A stretch of 46,440 nt of DNA, from the NCBI GenBank assembly GCA_018240565.1, contig JAFEFO010000005.1, positions 1 through 46,440 of the forward strand, read 5' to 3'. Shown here piece after piece: positions 27,034-35,916 of the stretch; position 1 is the stretch's first letter, and the number at the start of each line of letters is the position of its first letter. This DNA is from Pseudomonadota bacterium. GTDB lineage: Bacteria > Pseudomonadota > Gammaproteobacteria > Xanthomonadales > Rhodanobacteraceae. The position numbers and the translations under genes are program-made. The notes under the pieces were generated by a model, which was given only the letters and a program-made list of their open reading frames with translations, was not told the DNA's origin and searched no databases.

Positions 27034-27363
27034 TCAGTGCCCGCGGCTGCGCGGCGGCGCCAGCGGGAACGGCATGATCTTCTCACCGCTGGTGGCGTCG
27101 CGGATGGACAGCGCGCCGCGTTTTTCCACTTCCTCGATGCGCACGATCGCCTGCATCGGCAGATGCAGCATTTTCGTGTCGCCGAATTCGTCGCGCAGCT
27201 TTTCTTCGGTCGGATCGACCACGACGCCGCGATCCTGCTCGAACACCAGGTCGCCGACTTCGGTGAAGCCCCACAGCGCGCTGCTGGCAACGTGGCGTGC
27301 GTAAAGCTCCAGGGTTTTGCCCTGGCTCACGAAGGTGACCTTGTAGAGTTTCTTGTTGCGCAT
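27034..27363 (-). CDS. DUF1820 family protein
   Basis: 109 residues from the ATG at 27363 (MRNKKLYKVTFVSQGKTLELYAR). The sequence ALWGFTEVGDLVFEQDRGVVVDPTEEKLRDEFGDTKMLHLPMQAIVRIEEVEKRG is typical of DUF1820, a small soluble family of unknown function widespread in gammaproteobacteria. The longer in-frame reading upstream runs through the rhomboid gene in another frame and was rejected. It lies 17 bp after the rhomboid protease gene, so it is probably the last gene of the gspA-gspB-rhomboid unit. Confidence 0.9.
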   Translation of the reverse strand: MRNKKLYKVTFVSQGKTLELYARHVASSALWGFTEVGDLVFEQDRGVVVDPTEEKLRDEFGDTKMLHLPMQAIVRIEEVEKRGALSIRDATSGEKIMPFPLAPPRSRGH

Positions 27364-27380
27364 GTTGGCAGTGGACTGAT

Positions 27381-28064
27381 TTATTGGCGCAGGCGCCGCG
27401 CGATCGCCGGCTTCGACACCAGCGCGAAAAGTATACCAATCACGAATCCGGCGATGTGCGTCCACCACGCCACCGCGCCGAACGCCGGGCCGACGAAGGT
27501 GAACAGGAATTGCAGGCCGATCCAGAAGCCGATCAATGCGGCGGCCGGCACGCGCACGAATTCCAGGAACACCCCGAGCGGCAACACCAGGCCCAGGCGT
27601 GCCCGCGGGAACAGCGCGAAATAGGCGCCGACGATCGCCGAGACCGCACCGCTGGATCCCACGATCGGCGCATTCGCGCTGGCAAGCGTGAGCGCGCCGG
27701 CAAAGTTGGCCAGCGCGCCGCCGACGAGGAAAAGCAGCAGGAAGCGCAGCGATCCCAGGCTGCGTTCGGCGGGAAGCCCGAAGATCAGCAGGAACAGCAG
27801 GTTGCCGATCAGGTGCAGCCAGCCGACGTGGATGAACAAGGCCGTGAACAGCCGCGCCGGGTGCAGGGCCAGCCATTGCGCGGTCAGCGGCGTGGTCGCG
27901 TCGAACAGGCTCGAAGGTACCGTGCCCCAGCGGCGCAGCAGCAGAGTGCGCGCATCGGCCGGTTGCAGGGTGAGCCAGAAAAAAACTCCGATGCAAACGG
28001 CAACCAATGCAATCGTCGCCCACGGCAAGCGCGTCTTGCGGCGCTGGTCGAGGCGGACGAACAC
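27381..28064 (-). CDS. Rhomboid-family intramembrane serine protease
   Basis: 227 residues with six or so membrane segments. The catalytic serine is Ser138 in GSSGAVSAI (GxSG motif). The partner histidine is His203 in WWTHIAGFVIG. HVGWLHLIGNLLFLLIFG is the family's H-x2-N-type segment. Rhomboids cut other membrane proteins inside the bilayer. It follows gspB by 11 bp. It is near three exoproteins with a shared tail, but those tails have no transmembrane helix, so this enzyme is not an obvious sorting enzyme for them. Confidence 0.93.
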   Translation of the reverse strand: MFVRLDQRRKTRLPWATIALVAVCIGVFFWLTLQPADARTLLLRRWGTVPSSLFDATTPLTAQWLALHPARLFTALFIHVGWLHLIGNLLFLLIFGLPAERSLGSLRFLLLFLVGGALANFAGALTLASANAPIVGSSGAVSAIVGAYFALFPRARLGLVLPLGVFLEFVRVPAAALIGFWIGLQFLFTFVGPAFGAVAWWTHIAGFVIGILFALVSKPAIARRLRQ

Positions 28065-28075
28065 GCCGCGTTGCC

Positions 28076-28912
28076 CTACAGGCCGCCGCGGGGAAAGAAG
28101 AAACGTTGTCCCTGGAATTCGAATACCACGCCGTCGGGCCGGATCTCACGCACGGTCACGTTGTCGGTCGTGGTATCGCCTTCGGCCAGTCGCGCGCCAT
28201 CGAGCATGACGAAGCGCTGCTTCGGATCGGCCGTGTAGACGTGCATGCTCAGGTTGATCGGCGGCAAGGCCTTGCGCGTGGCGAAGGGCAGGTCGTAGTA
28301 GGACGGGACATCGGCTTTCGGCAATGTCGCGGGCATTGCGGCGGGAACGGTAGCCGGTGGATTGGCTGCGGTACCGGGCAACGGGTGTGGCTGCGGTGCG
28401 GGAGCGTGCGTTTGCGCATCCACGGGCGCTGGTGGATGCGCGATGGGTGCGGCGGCGACAGGTTCCAGTTTCGGCGGAGCGGCTGTGACAGGCGGCGGTG
28501 CCGTTGCTGCGGGTGGCGGCATGTGTGGTGGCGGGTTGGCCGTCGCGTTGCGTGACGGCCCACCACTGTTGCGCTGGGCCGCAACCCAGATTTGCTCGCC
28601 GGCGGGCGCCGCACGCGCGGCAGGCGGTTTTTCCGTCGGCGTGGAAAGTGGCTTTTGGGTTGATGCCTGGATGCTGGACGCAGCCGTTGGTGCAGGTTGC
28701 GCAGCAATCGGCGGGTTGGCCGGTGCCGGCGCGGGCGAGCCGCCACCGAACCACCACCATGCGCCGAAACCCAGTGCAACGATGATCACGAGTAGCGCCC
28801 ACAGCGGATTGCGCTCACGGCGTGCTGGCGTGAACGGCGTGCCCAGATCCGGGGCCTGTCCCAGGCGGCGGTTGGCTTCGGACTTTTTCAGTGCTTCGAG
28901 AATCAGCGACAT
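28076..28912 (-). CDS. gspB: Type II secretion accessory protein GspB (ExeB-like)
   Basis: 278 residues. It starts MSLILEALKKSEANRRLGQ, a sequence typical of the cytoplasmic N-terminus of GspB proteins. One membrane helix follows (about 38-58, LWALLVIIVALGFGAWWWF), then a very long Pro/Ala-rich periplasmic linker (about 60-210). A C-terminal GspB domain closes the protein (LPFATRKALPPINLSMHVY, FVMLDGARLAEGDTT, GVVFEFQGQRFFFPR). With GspA it helps the secretin cross and assemble in the peptidoglycan. It lies 26 bp after gspA. The other gsp genes are not in this window. Confidence 0.9.
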   Translation of the reverse strand: MSLILEALKKSEANRRLGQAPDLGTPFTPARRERNPLWALLVIIVALGFGAWWWFGGGSPAPAPANPPIAAQPAPTAASSIQASTQKPLSTPTEKPPAARAAPAGEQIWVAAQRNSGGPSRNATANPPPHMPPPAATAPPPVTAAPPKLEPVAAAPIAHPPAPVDAQTHAPAPQPHPLPGTAANPPATVPAAMPATLPKADVPSYYDLPFATRKALPPINLSMHVYTADPKQRFVMLDGARLAEGDTTTDNVTVREIRPDGVVFEFQGQRFFFPRGGL

Positions 28913-28938
28913 GGGTGCATGGAGGCTGGCGACGAAGC

Positions 28939-30537
28939 CTATTCTACCTTGCGATACAGGTGCGGCCCGGATTCGCCAAGCGCAGACAGCGCAAACAGGG
29001 TTTCCGGCCCGACGATGCCATCCGGCTTGATGCCATAGGCGATCTGCAGTTTGCGCACGCGCTCTTCCAACGCCGTGTCGAAATATGCGGGTCCCGTGTC
29101 GTCCGCCTTGCCGCCATCCATGCGCGCCAGCTGCGCCTTGACCCAGGCCACGCCCGGCCCCGCGTCGCCCGTGTGCAAGGTGGCCGGAAGTGCCGGCGGC
29201 ACTTGCCATACCGCGCTGAATTCGCCGTTCCAGACCTGCGCGAGATCGGATTTGTCCAAGGTGCGGGTGGTGCCGCCGACGGCAAGCTTGACGTGCTGCG
29301 CATCCACGCCGAGCAGCAGGGCGTCGGCCTGTGCGTCGCCGTCGTGCAGGGACAAGATCAGCGGTCGGTCGAAGCGCGCCAGCTGTTCGAGCGTGCCGGT
29401 GCCGCGCAGGCAATCCAGTCCGGCCGAAATCGTGGCCGGGCAGCGTGCCGCGTCGCGCACCGAGACCTGGGCCGCATTCACCTGCCAGCGACCCAGCAAT
29501 TGCGTCCAGGCGGCAAGGTCCGCATCCGGCGCATGCGCGATGGTCTGGCGCAGCGCTTCCAGCGAGTTGTCGACCGGCGGTGGTGCGGGTTTGGCAACGG
29601 CTTCGGCGACAGGCGCCGCCGGCGCGCGATGCAGCCAATGCCATGAGGCGCCGCTGGCGACGAGGATCAATGCGGCGGCAGCGGCGAGTCCGCGTCCGTA
29701 GCGGTGCAACCAGTAGCGCGCCGTGCCCGGCAGGGTTTCGTCCGCGGCGCGGTCGACCAGGCGTTCACCGAGCGATTCCTGCTCGCGTGCGAAACCGGCC
29801 ATCAGGGCACGATCGGCGATGACGTTGATCACGCGCGGCACGCCGCCCGAGCGTTTGTACAGCGCACGCAGTCCCAGCCGCGAGAACGGCGAACGCGCCG
29901 CGCCGGCCACGGCGACGCGATGGCGCACGTAGCCTTCGGTTTCGGCGCGATCCAGCGGCATCAGGTGATAGCGCGCGGTGATGCGCTGGGCGAGCTGGCG
30001 CAACTCCGGCTGGTGCAGCTTGTCGCGCAGTTCGGGTTGGCCGAGCAGGATGATCTGCAGCAATTTTTGCGTCGGCGTTTCCAGGTTGGTGAGCAGGCGC
30101 ACCTGCTCCAGCGACTCGATGGAAAGCTCCTGCGCCTCGTCCACGATCAAAACCACGCGCAGGCCCTGCGCGTAGGCATCGAGCAGGTAGATGTTGAGCG
30201 TATCGACCAGCGACTTGAGGCTGCCTTTCTTGCCGGCGATGTCGAGTTTCAGCTCCTCGCAAATGGTTTCGAGCAATTCCACCGGCGACAGTTTCGGATT
30301 GAGCACCAGCGCCACGCGCGTGTTTTCCGGCAATTGCTCCATCAGCAGCCGGCACAGCGTGGTCTTGCCGGTGCCGACTTCGCCGGTCAGCTGCACGAAG
30401 CCGCCGCTGCCGCCCTTGCCGATGCCGTAGAGCAGGTGCGCGAGCGCGTCCCGGTGGCGCTCGCTCAGGAAAACGTAGCGCGGATCCGGGGTTATCGAGA
30501 AGGGGGCTTCTTTCAGCCCGTAGAACTCAAGATACAT
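28939..30537 (-). CDS. gspA: Type II secretion ATPase GspA (ExeA-like)
   Basis: 532 residues from the ATG at 30537 (MYLEFYGLKEAPFSITPDPRY, the family's signature start). An AAA-type ATPase domain occupies about 1-275, with Walker A GEVGTGKTT at 52-60 and Walker B VVLIVDEAQ at 128-136. A membrane helix follows at about 305-325 (LAAAAALILVASGASWHWL), then a periplasmic region with a peptidoglycan-binding domain near the C-terminus (RVRKLQIAYGIKPDGIVGPETL). GspA and GspB use this domain to place the secretin in the outer membrane. A longer in-frame start at 30681 adds 48 residues unlike the family and was rejected. Confidence 0.93.
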   Translation of the reverse strand: MYLEFYGLKEAPFSITPDPRYVFLSERHRDALAHLLYGIGKGGSGGFVQLTGEVGTGKTTLCRLLMEQLPENTRVALVLNPKLSPVELLETICEELKLDIAGKKGSLKSLVDTLNIYLLDAYAQGLRVVLIVDEAQELSIESLEQVRLLTNLETPTQKLLQIILLGQPELRDKLHQPELRQLAQRITARYHLMPLDRAETEGYVRHRVAVAGAARSPFSRLGLRALYKRSGGVPRVINVIADRALMAGFAREQESLGERLVDRAADETLPGTARYWLHRYGRGLAAAAALILVASGASWHWLHRAPAAPVAEAVAKPAPPPVDNSLEALRQTIAHAPDADLAAWTQLLGRWQVNAAQVSVRDAARCPATISAGLDCLRGTGTLEQLARFDRPLILSLHDGDAQADALLLGVDAQHVKLAVGGTTRTLDKSDLAQVWNGEFSAVWQVPPALPATLHTGDAGPGVAWVKAQLARMDGGKADDTGPAYFDTALEERVRKLQIAYGIKPDGIVGPETLFALSALGESGPHLYRKVE

Positions 30538-30801
30538 GATGGATACTTTACCCCGGATGGGAGCAAAAGTTCGTAACCCCGGGTCCTGGTTGATCCGCAC
30601 ATCGAACCTCTCCGCGGGATTTGCGTCCAGTTCTGTGGCGCCATCCCAAGGCGCCCCGGCGTTGTCTTGCCGAAGCGCCAAGGTAGGAGAAGCGCCACCC
30701 GGCAGTGCTCTAGAACTAGGCTATGCTTGCCAAGTTCGGTGGCTCGGTTTCCGATGCAAATCTCCAATGAATCGCGCACAATTGCAAAAAGATGGCCGCT
30801 T

Positions 30802-32982
30802 GTGAAGAAGTCTTTGGTTTTCTTGCGCAATCAGCACGGTAGGGCGCGTGTCTGCTTTCCAGTACTTGTCGCGGTTCTGGCGACTTTTGCCTATGGCGTG
30901 GCGCGAGCGCAAGAACCGCAACCAGCTGTGGCGCACACGGATAAATCGCTGCCCACGATCGTCGTCACCGCCACGCGCATCCCGACGCCGGAATTCGACA
31001 TCCCGGCATCGATCGGCGTGGTGGAAGTCGGCGGCGTGCGGCTCGATACGCCCGGTGTCAATGCATCGGAATACCTGCAACAGGTGCCCGGCGTCATGGC
31101 GCGTGATCGGCAAAACTACGCGCAGGACGAGCAGATTTCGATTCGCGGTTTCGGTTCGCGTTCGACGTTCGGCGTGCGTGGTGTGCGCCTGTACACCGAC
31201 GGCATTCCCGCCACCATGCCCGATGGCCAGGGTCAGGTATCGAACTTCGATTTTGGCGGTGCCGATCGCATCGAAGTCTTGCGCGGACCGTTCTCGGCGC
31301 TCTATGGCAATTCCTCGGGTGGAGTGATCCAGATCTTCACCGCCGACGGCAGCGATCCTGCGCAAGTGTCGGCGGGAGCGGGTTTGGGCAGCAACGCGGC
31401 ATGGCGGGCCGATGTCGGTGCGCGCGGCACGCGGGGCGCGTTCGGCTACAACCTGGATCTGTCGGACTTTCGCACCGATGGCTACCGTGACCACAGCCAG
31501 GCCAAGCGCATCAACAGCAATGCCAAATTCGATTACACGGTCGGCGATGGCGGCAAGCTCACCGTCTTGTTCAACACCGTATCGGTGCCGCAGGCGCTCG
31601 ATCCACAAGGCCTCACCTGGGCGCAGTATCAGGCCGATCCGCGCCAGGCCGCGCCGGCCGCCTTGCAATACGACACGCGCAAGAGCATTCACCAGTGGCA
31701 AGGCGGCGCGCTTTACACCCAGCAGATCGATGAGCATCAGCAACTGCGCGCGCTGTTCTACTACGGGCAGCGTGGTGTGCTGCAGTATCTGTCCGTGCCG
31801 GTTGCGGCACAGAAGAATCCGTCAAGCTCGGGCGGCGTGGTTGACCTGGCCACGCTGTATCGCGGCACGGATTTGCGCTGGACCTGGCAGGGCAACATGG
31901 CCGGACGGCCACTGGATTTTGCCGTCGGCACGACCTGGGACGACGAGGCCCAGCATCGCTACGGCTACGAGAACTTTGTCGGCAACGCACTGGGCGTGAT
32001 CGGCCGCCTGCGCCGCGACGAGCAAGATGGCGTCTACAACATCGACGAGTATGCGCAAGGCACCTGGAAATTTGCCGATCGCTGGTCGCTCACCCTGGGC
32101 GCTCGCCACAGCGACGTGCGCTTTCATTCGACGGATTACTACATCACTGCGGGCAATCCGGACGACAGTGGCCGTGTCACCTACGGCGCCACCGGCCCGG
32201 TGGCGGGCATGATGTTCAGCGCCAGCCCGAACTGGCATTTGTATGCATCGTGGGGCAAAGGATTCGAAACGCCCACATTCAGCGAACTCGGCTACCGACC
32301 CGATGATGAGAGTGGACTGAACTTCGACCTGCGCCCGGCGCGCTCGCGCAACGGCGAGCTCGGTTCCAAGTGGCGGCTCGCCGGCGGCGGCAGCTTCGAT
32401 GTCGCCCTGTTTCAGGCCAATACGCGCGACGAGATCGCGGTGCTGTCCAGTTCGGGTGGTCGCACCACCTATCAGAATGTCGGCCGCTCGCGCCGGCGCG
32501 GCGCCGAACTGGGTCTGGATCTGCCGTTGGGCGAGTGGTGGCGGTGGAACCTTGCGGTCACCTATCTCGATGCGGAATTCCTGGATGCCTTCGGCAACTG
32601 CAGCAGCTCGGCAGGGTGCAGCGTCGCCGCCGGCACGCGCATGCCGGGCGTGCCGCGCCGTTGGCTGCATTCTGGATTGCATTGGGGCAAGGACCTGGGC
32701 TGGCATGCGGGTGCGAGTCTGGACGCGGCCGGCGCAGTCAGTGTGGACGATGCCGATACCCAGCTTGCGCCTGGCCACGCCGTGGCCGGACTGGATGCCG
32801 GCTACGTGTTCGATACCGCCCACCATCAGATTGCACCGTTCGCGCGCATCGACAATCTGTTCGATCGCCGCTATATCGGCTCGGTGATCGTCAATCAGGC
32901 CAGCGGCGGCAGCTTCGAACCGGGTCCGGGCCGCACGTTCTGGCTCGGCATCAATGTCACGCTGCGCCAATCGAACAACTAG
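30802..32982 (+). CDS. TonB-dependent outer-membrane receptor
   Basis: About 726 residues if the GTG at 30802 is used (VKKSLVFLRNQ, then a hydrophobic signal ending VARAQ). An in-frame ATG at 30754 would add 16 residues and cannot be excluded. After the signal comes a TonB-box-like stretch (PTIVVTATRIP), then a plug domain (VNASEYLQQVPGVMARD, ISIRGFGSRSTFGVRGVRLYTDGIPATMPDGQG, RIEVLRGPFSALYGNSSGGVIQIFT), and a beta-barrel ending in alternating hydrophobics and FWLGINVTL. It imports a scarce nutrient such as a metal chelate; the ligand cannot be told. A cysteine-containing surface loop (FGNCSSSAGCSVAAG) is notable. It is followed 60 bp later by a second receptor. Confidence 0.9.
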   Translation: MKKSLVFLRNQHGRARVCFPVLVAVLATFAYGVARAQEPQPAVAHTDKSLPTIVVTATRIPTPEFDIPASIGVVEVGGVRLDTPGVNASEYLQQVPGVMARDRQNYAQDEQISIRGFGSRSTFGVRGVRLYTDGIPATMPDGQGQVSNFDFGGADRIEVLRGPFSALYGNSSGGVIQIFTADGSDPAQVSAGAGLGSNAAWRADVGARGTRGAFGYNLDLSDFRTDGYRDHSQAKRINSNAKFDYTVGDGGKLTVLFNTVSVPQALDPQGLTWAQYQADPRQAAPAALQYDTRKSIHQWQGGALYTQQIDEHQQLRALFYYGQRGVLQYLSVPVAAQKNPSSSGGVVDLATLYRGTDLRWTWQGNMAGRPLDFAVGTTWDDEAQHRYGYENFVGNALGVIGRLRRDEQDGVYNIDEYAQGTWKFADRWSLTLGARHSDVRFHSTDYYITAGNPDDSGRVTYGATGPVAGMMFSASPNWHLYASWGKGFETPTFSELGYRPDDESGLNFDLRPARSRNGELGSKWRLAGGGSFDVALFQANTRDEIAVLSSSGGRTTYQNVGRSRRRGAELGLDLPLGEWWRWNLAVTYLDAEFLDAFGNCSSSAGCSVAAGTRMPGVPRRWLHSGLHWGKDLGWHAGASLDAAGAVSVDDADTQLAPGHAVAGLDAGYVFDTAHHQIAPFARIDNLFDRRYIGSVIVNQASGGSFEPGPGRTFWLGINVTLRQSNN

Positions 32983-33042
32983 CCATCGTTCGACCGTGGT
33001 GAAATCCTGTATGACACCCGCGTACGCCATGCAGATCATGCC

Positions 33043-35460
33043 ATGACAACAAGAGAAAACACGGTGACCAAAGCATCGACTGTCCGGATCGGCAAGGTTC
33101 TGATCGTGGCCGCCGTAGCAACGATGTCCGCGCCGGCTTTCGCCGATCCGCCCGCACAGCAGTTGGACGAAATCACCGTAGTCGGCTTGACGCCCTTGCC
33201 GGGACTCGACGTGCCCGCCACGCAGGTGCCGCTCAACACGCAGAGCGCGCAATCCGACGACATCGAGCAGATTCACGGCCAATCGCTGACCGACCTGCTG
33301 CAAGGCAACTTCCAGGGCGTCAACATCACCCAGTCGCAGGGCAATCCTTGGCAGGGCAATTTGTATTTTCACGGCTTCACGTTGTCGCCATTGCTCGGTT
33401 CGCCGGCCGGCATTTCCGTTTACGTCGACGGTGTACGCCAGAACGAATCCTTCGCCGATACCATGAACTGGGAAGCGATTCCGGACTTCGCGATTCGCAA
33501 TGTGACGCTGATCCCGAGTTCAAGCCCGCTGTACGGACTCAACACCCTGGGCGGCGCGCTGGTGTTGACCAGCAAGAGCGGATTCACCGATCCGGGCGGC
33601 GAGTTCGAGGTATCCGGCGGTTCGTGGGGCCGCATCCAGAGCGATGCCGATTTCGGCGCGCACAACGACACGTTCGGCATTTTTGCCGGAATCGGCAGCG
33701 ATTACGAAACCGGTTGGCGCGATTTTTCCCCGAGCCGCGTGCAGCAGGGTTTCGTGCGCATGGACTACAAACCCGACGATGCGACCGATATTGCACTGAG
33801 CTACAGCGGCGCGCACAGCCGCCTGTACGGCACCCAGACCATTCCGGTCGAATGGGCGGATACGCCCAAGACCGCATTCACGTGGCCCGATTACTTCGTC
33901 AACAACCTCAACCAGATCAACCTGCGCGGCACCCGCGATTTCGGCAATGGCTGGTCGCTGCAAGCCAATGGCTACTTGCGCGTGTCGCAAAGCTATGGCT
34001 TCAACAGCAACACCAACAACTACAATACCTGCGATCCCACGCAGGCGGGAGCCTGCCCGGACTACGCCGCCAACGGTCCGTTCGATCCAAGTTCGGTGGG
34101 CACTTATTACAACTCAGGACTGACCCCGCCCTACGATCCCAACAACCCGGGCGCGACAATCAACAACGTGCCGGCCTCGAATGTGTTGAGCCATGTACAC
34201 ACGCGCGGATACGGCACGTCGGTGCAAGCCGTGAACAGCGGCCACATCGGCAGCCTCGCCAATCAGTTCACGCTTGGCGTGAGTCTTGATGCCGGCAATA
34301 CCCGCTTCAACCAATTCGCACAAGCGGCGTATTTCCCCTACGACGTCGCGCTGCGCGGCGATGCCATCGGCCTGCTGCCATTCGACCTCGACCCTACGAC
34401 CGCCGCAGCGTCCGCCACGCGCAATGCCGGCGTGTACTTCATGGATGTGCTGGCATTGACCGATGCCGTGCACGTCAGCGCCGGCGGCCGCTACGACCAC
34501 AGCCACGCGAGCGTGAGCGATCGGTCCGGCAACAATCCGGACATCGATGGCATCAATACGTTCAACCGCTTCAATCCCAGCCTTGGCCTGACCTGGCAGA
34601 TCACGCGCGCGCTGGGTGCCTACGCCAACTACGATGAGGGCATGCGTACGCCGACGCCGATCGAGCTCGAATGCGCCAGTCCAACCGCGCCGTGCGCATT
34701 GCCGAACGATTTCACCGGTGATCCGCCGCTCAAACCCGTGGTCGCGCACACCCTGAGCGTCGGTCTGCGCGGCACGCTCGACGGCGGCCACCTGCACTGG
34801 AACGTGTCGCCGTATTACAGCCGCGTCAGCAACGATATTCTCACCATCTTCACCGGCGGCAGTTCGCAAGGTTATTTTGCCAACGTGCCGCGCACCGTGC
34901 GCCGGGGCGTCGATCTTGGCATCGGCGGTCAGCTCGACAAATTCGAGTGGCAGGCGAACGCCAGTTTCACCGGCGCCACCTATGGCGCGCCATTCCAGGA
35001 GCAAGCCGGCGACAACTCCAGCGCGGACGACAATGGCGTGATCCAGGTGAACCCGGGCGATCGCATACCGGGCATTCCGCGCAAATCGCTGACCCTGGCC
35101 GGCGAATATCACCTCACCCCGCAGTGGTCGTTCGGCGGCAATGTGCGCGCGTATTCGAACCAGTTTGCGACCGGCGACGAGAACAATCAGGACGACCACG
35201 GCCCCGTACCCGGTTACGCCTTGCTCGATCTGGACGTGCACTGGCAGGCGCTGCCGCGCTTGTCGTTCTTTGGTCAAATCACCAATGTATTCGACCACCG
35301 CTATTTCGTCAGCGGCCAGTTGAGCAACAACGTGTTCGATACGCCCAATCGGCTGATCGACACGACCGGATCAGGCACCTCGACGCTGTTCATCGCGCCG
35401 GGTGCGCCGCGTGGTTACTTTATCGGCCTGCGCTACGCGTTCGCTGGAGCGGAACCTTAG
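33043..35460 (+). CDS. Second TonB-dependent outer-membrane receptor
   Basis: 805 residues. A signal peptide ends near APAFA (about residue 35); a GTG at 33064 is an alternative start. The plug domain shows DEITVVGLTPLPG, QSLTDLLQGNFQGVNI, GISVYVDGVRQNE and SPLYGLNTLGGALVLTSKSG. The barrel follows and ends GYFIGLRYAFAGAEP. An internal cysteine pair (CDPTQAGACPD) probably lies in an extracellular loop. It is only distantly like the receptor upstream, so the pair is not a recent duplication. The close spacing and same direction suggest joint expression. The substrate is unknown. Confidence 0.92.
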   Translation: MTTRENTVTKASTVRIGKVLIVAAVATMSAPAFADPPAQQLDEITVVGLTPLPGLDVPATQVPLNTQSAQSDDIEQIHGQSLTDLLQGNFQGVNITQSQGNPWQGNLYFHGFTLSPLLGSPAGISVYVDGVRQNESFADTMNWEAIPDFAIRNVTLIPSSSPLYGLNTLGGALVLTSKSGFTDPGGEFEVSGGSWGRIQSDADFGAHNDTFGIFAGIGSDYETGWRDFSPSRVQQGFVRMDYKPDDATDIALSYSGAHSRLYGTQTIPVEWADTPKTAFTWPDYFVNNLNQINLRGTRDFGNGWSLQANGYLRVSQSYGFNSNTNNYNTCDPTQAGACPDYAANGPFDPSSVGTYYNSGLTPPYDPNNPGATINNVPASNVLSHVHTRGYGTSVQAVNSGHIGSLANQFTLGVSLDAGNTRFNQFAQAAYFPYDVALRGDAIGLLPFDLDPTTAAASATRNAGVYFMDVLALTDAVHVSAGGRYDHSHASVSDRSGNNPDIDGINTFNRFNPSLGLTWQITRALGAYANYDEGMRTPTPIELECASPTAPCALPNDFTGDPPLKPVVAHTLSVGLRGTLDGGHLHWNVSPYYSRVSNDILTIFTGGSSQGYFANVPRTVRRGVDLGIGGQLDKFEWQANASFTGATYGAPFQEQAGDNSSADDNGVIQVNPGDRIPGIPRKSLTLAGEYHLTPQWSFGGNVRAYSNQFATGDENNQDDHGPVPGYALLDLDVHWQALPRLSFFGQITNVFDHRYFVSGQLSNNVFDTPNRLIDTTGSGTSTLFIAPGAPRGYFIGLRYAFAGAEP

Positions 35461-35588
35461 GCCGTCGCGTTCTTCGGTTGCGGCAACATCACACTGATCT
35501 CCAACAAGGGTGTGCACCCGGGGTTCGGATCGGGCCGCCGTCATGGGCCTGGTTGACGGAACGAAGAACCGCACTGTCGCGTGTTGGG

Positions 35589-35607
35589 AGCTAAAAAAAC
35601 GTACAAC
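35589..35607 (+). repeat. Left copy of the 19-bp end motif
   Basis: agctaaaaaaacgtacaac matches the reverse complements of the two right-hand copies at 16 of 19 positions each. Its orientation is opposite to theirs, as expected of transposase-binding sites at opposite ends of an element. Confidence 0.55.
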
Positions 35608-35686
35608 AATGGCCACGCCCCTCTTACTTTCGGCACTCCACTTTGAGCAGAGTTCGCTGGTTAACTAACACAACGAATCATTGGGG

Positions 35687-35833
35687 ATGATGGCCGTGGT
35701 CAAGAAAATTCTGGTGGGTATGGCTGCATTCGCGATTCTTTGCGCTATAGCTGCTGCCGGACACTCATTCGGCAGGTACCTGGCGCAGCGGAACAATCGC
35801 ACCAGCGTCCAGGTCGCGCCTTCGGCACCATAG
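35687..35833 (+). CDS. Small single-helix membrane protein in a possible integron cassette
   Basis: 48 residues: MMAVVKKILVGMAAFAILCA followed by IAAAGHSFGRYLAQRNNRTSVQVAPSAP. A basic start, one hydrophobic helix (about 8-25) and a short polar tail suggest a tiny inner-membrane or secreted peptide. A tggggat stretch lies at the start, with a second ATG one codon later. Its stop codon is 6 bp before a recognisable attC site, exactly where the gene of an integron cassette would end; this is the main reason to believe it. No homologue is recognised. Confidence 0.42.
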   Translation: MMAVVKKILVGMAAFAILCAIAAAGHSFGRYLAQRNNRTSVQVAPSAP

Positions 35834-35839
35834 TCTGCG

Positions 35840-35899
35840 GCCTGACAATTCATTCAAGCTGAAACCACTTCGCGGTTCGGCTCAATTCAGGCGTTAGGT
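35840..35899 (+). other. Integron attC recombination site (aadA-type, 60 bp)
   Basis: The site opens with GCCTGAC (35840-35846, one base from the consensus RYYYAAC) and closes with GTTAGGT (35893-35899, a perfect GTTRRRY core site). Between them, aattcattcaagctga and cggctcaattcaggc form the two inner boxes, and the arms pair around ccacttcgcgg. Length, order and wording match the attC of aadA cassettes as I remember it. No integrase gene or attI is in the window, so this is an orphan attC. Confidence 0.8.
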
Positions 35900-35916
35900 T
35901 TCAAGGAACGTTCACT

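Noticed and set aside
27381..28064. Rhomboid as a rhombosortase for the NGFEP-tailed proteins
   Set aside because: Rhombosortase targets carry a GlyGly motif followed by a membrane helix and basic end. The three tails here stop at the motif with no helix.
30538..30801. A riboswitch upstream of the TonB receptors
   Set aside because: The gap was read for cobalamin- or TPP-type conserved boxes because such receptors often carry them. No convincing box was found, only a gcgccacccgg stretch resembling neither.
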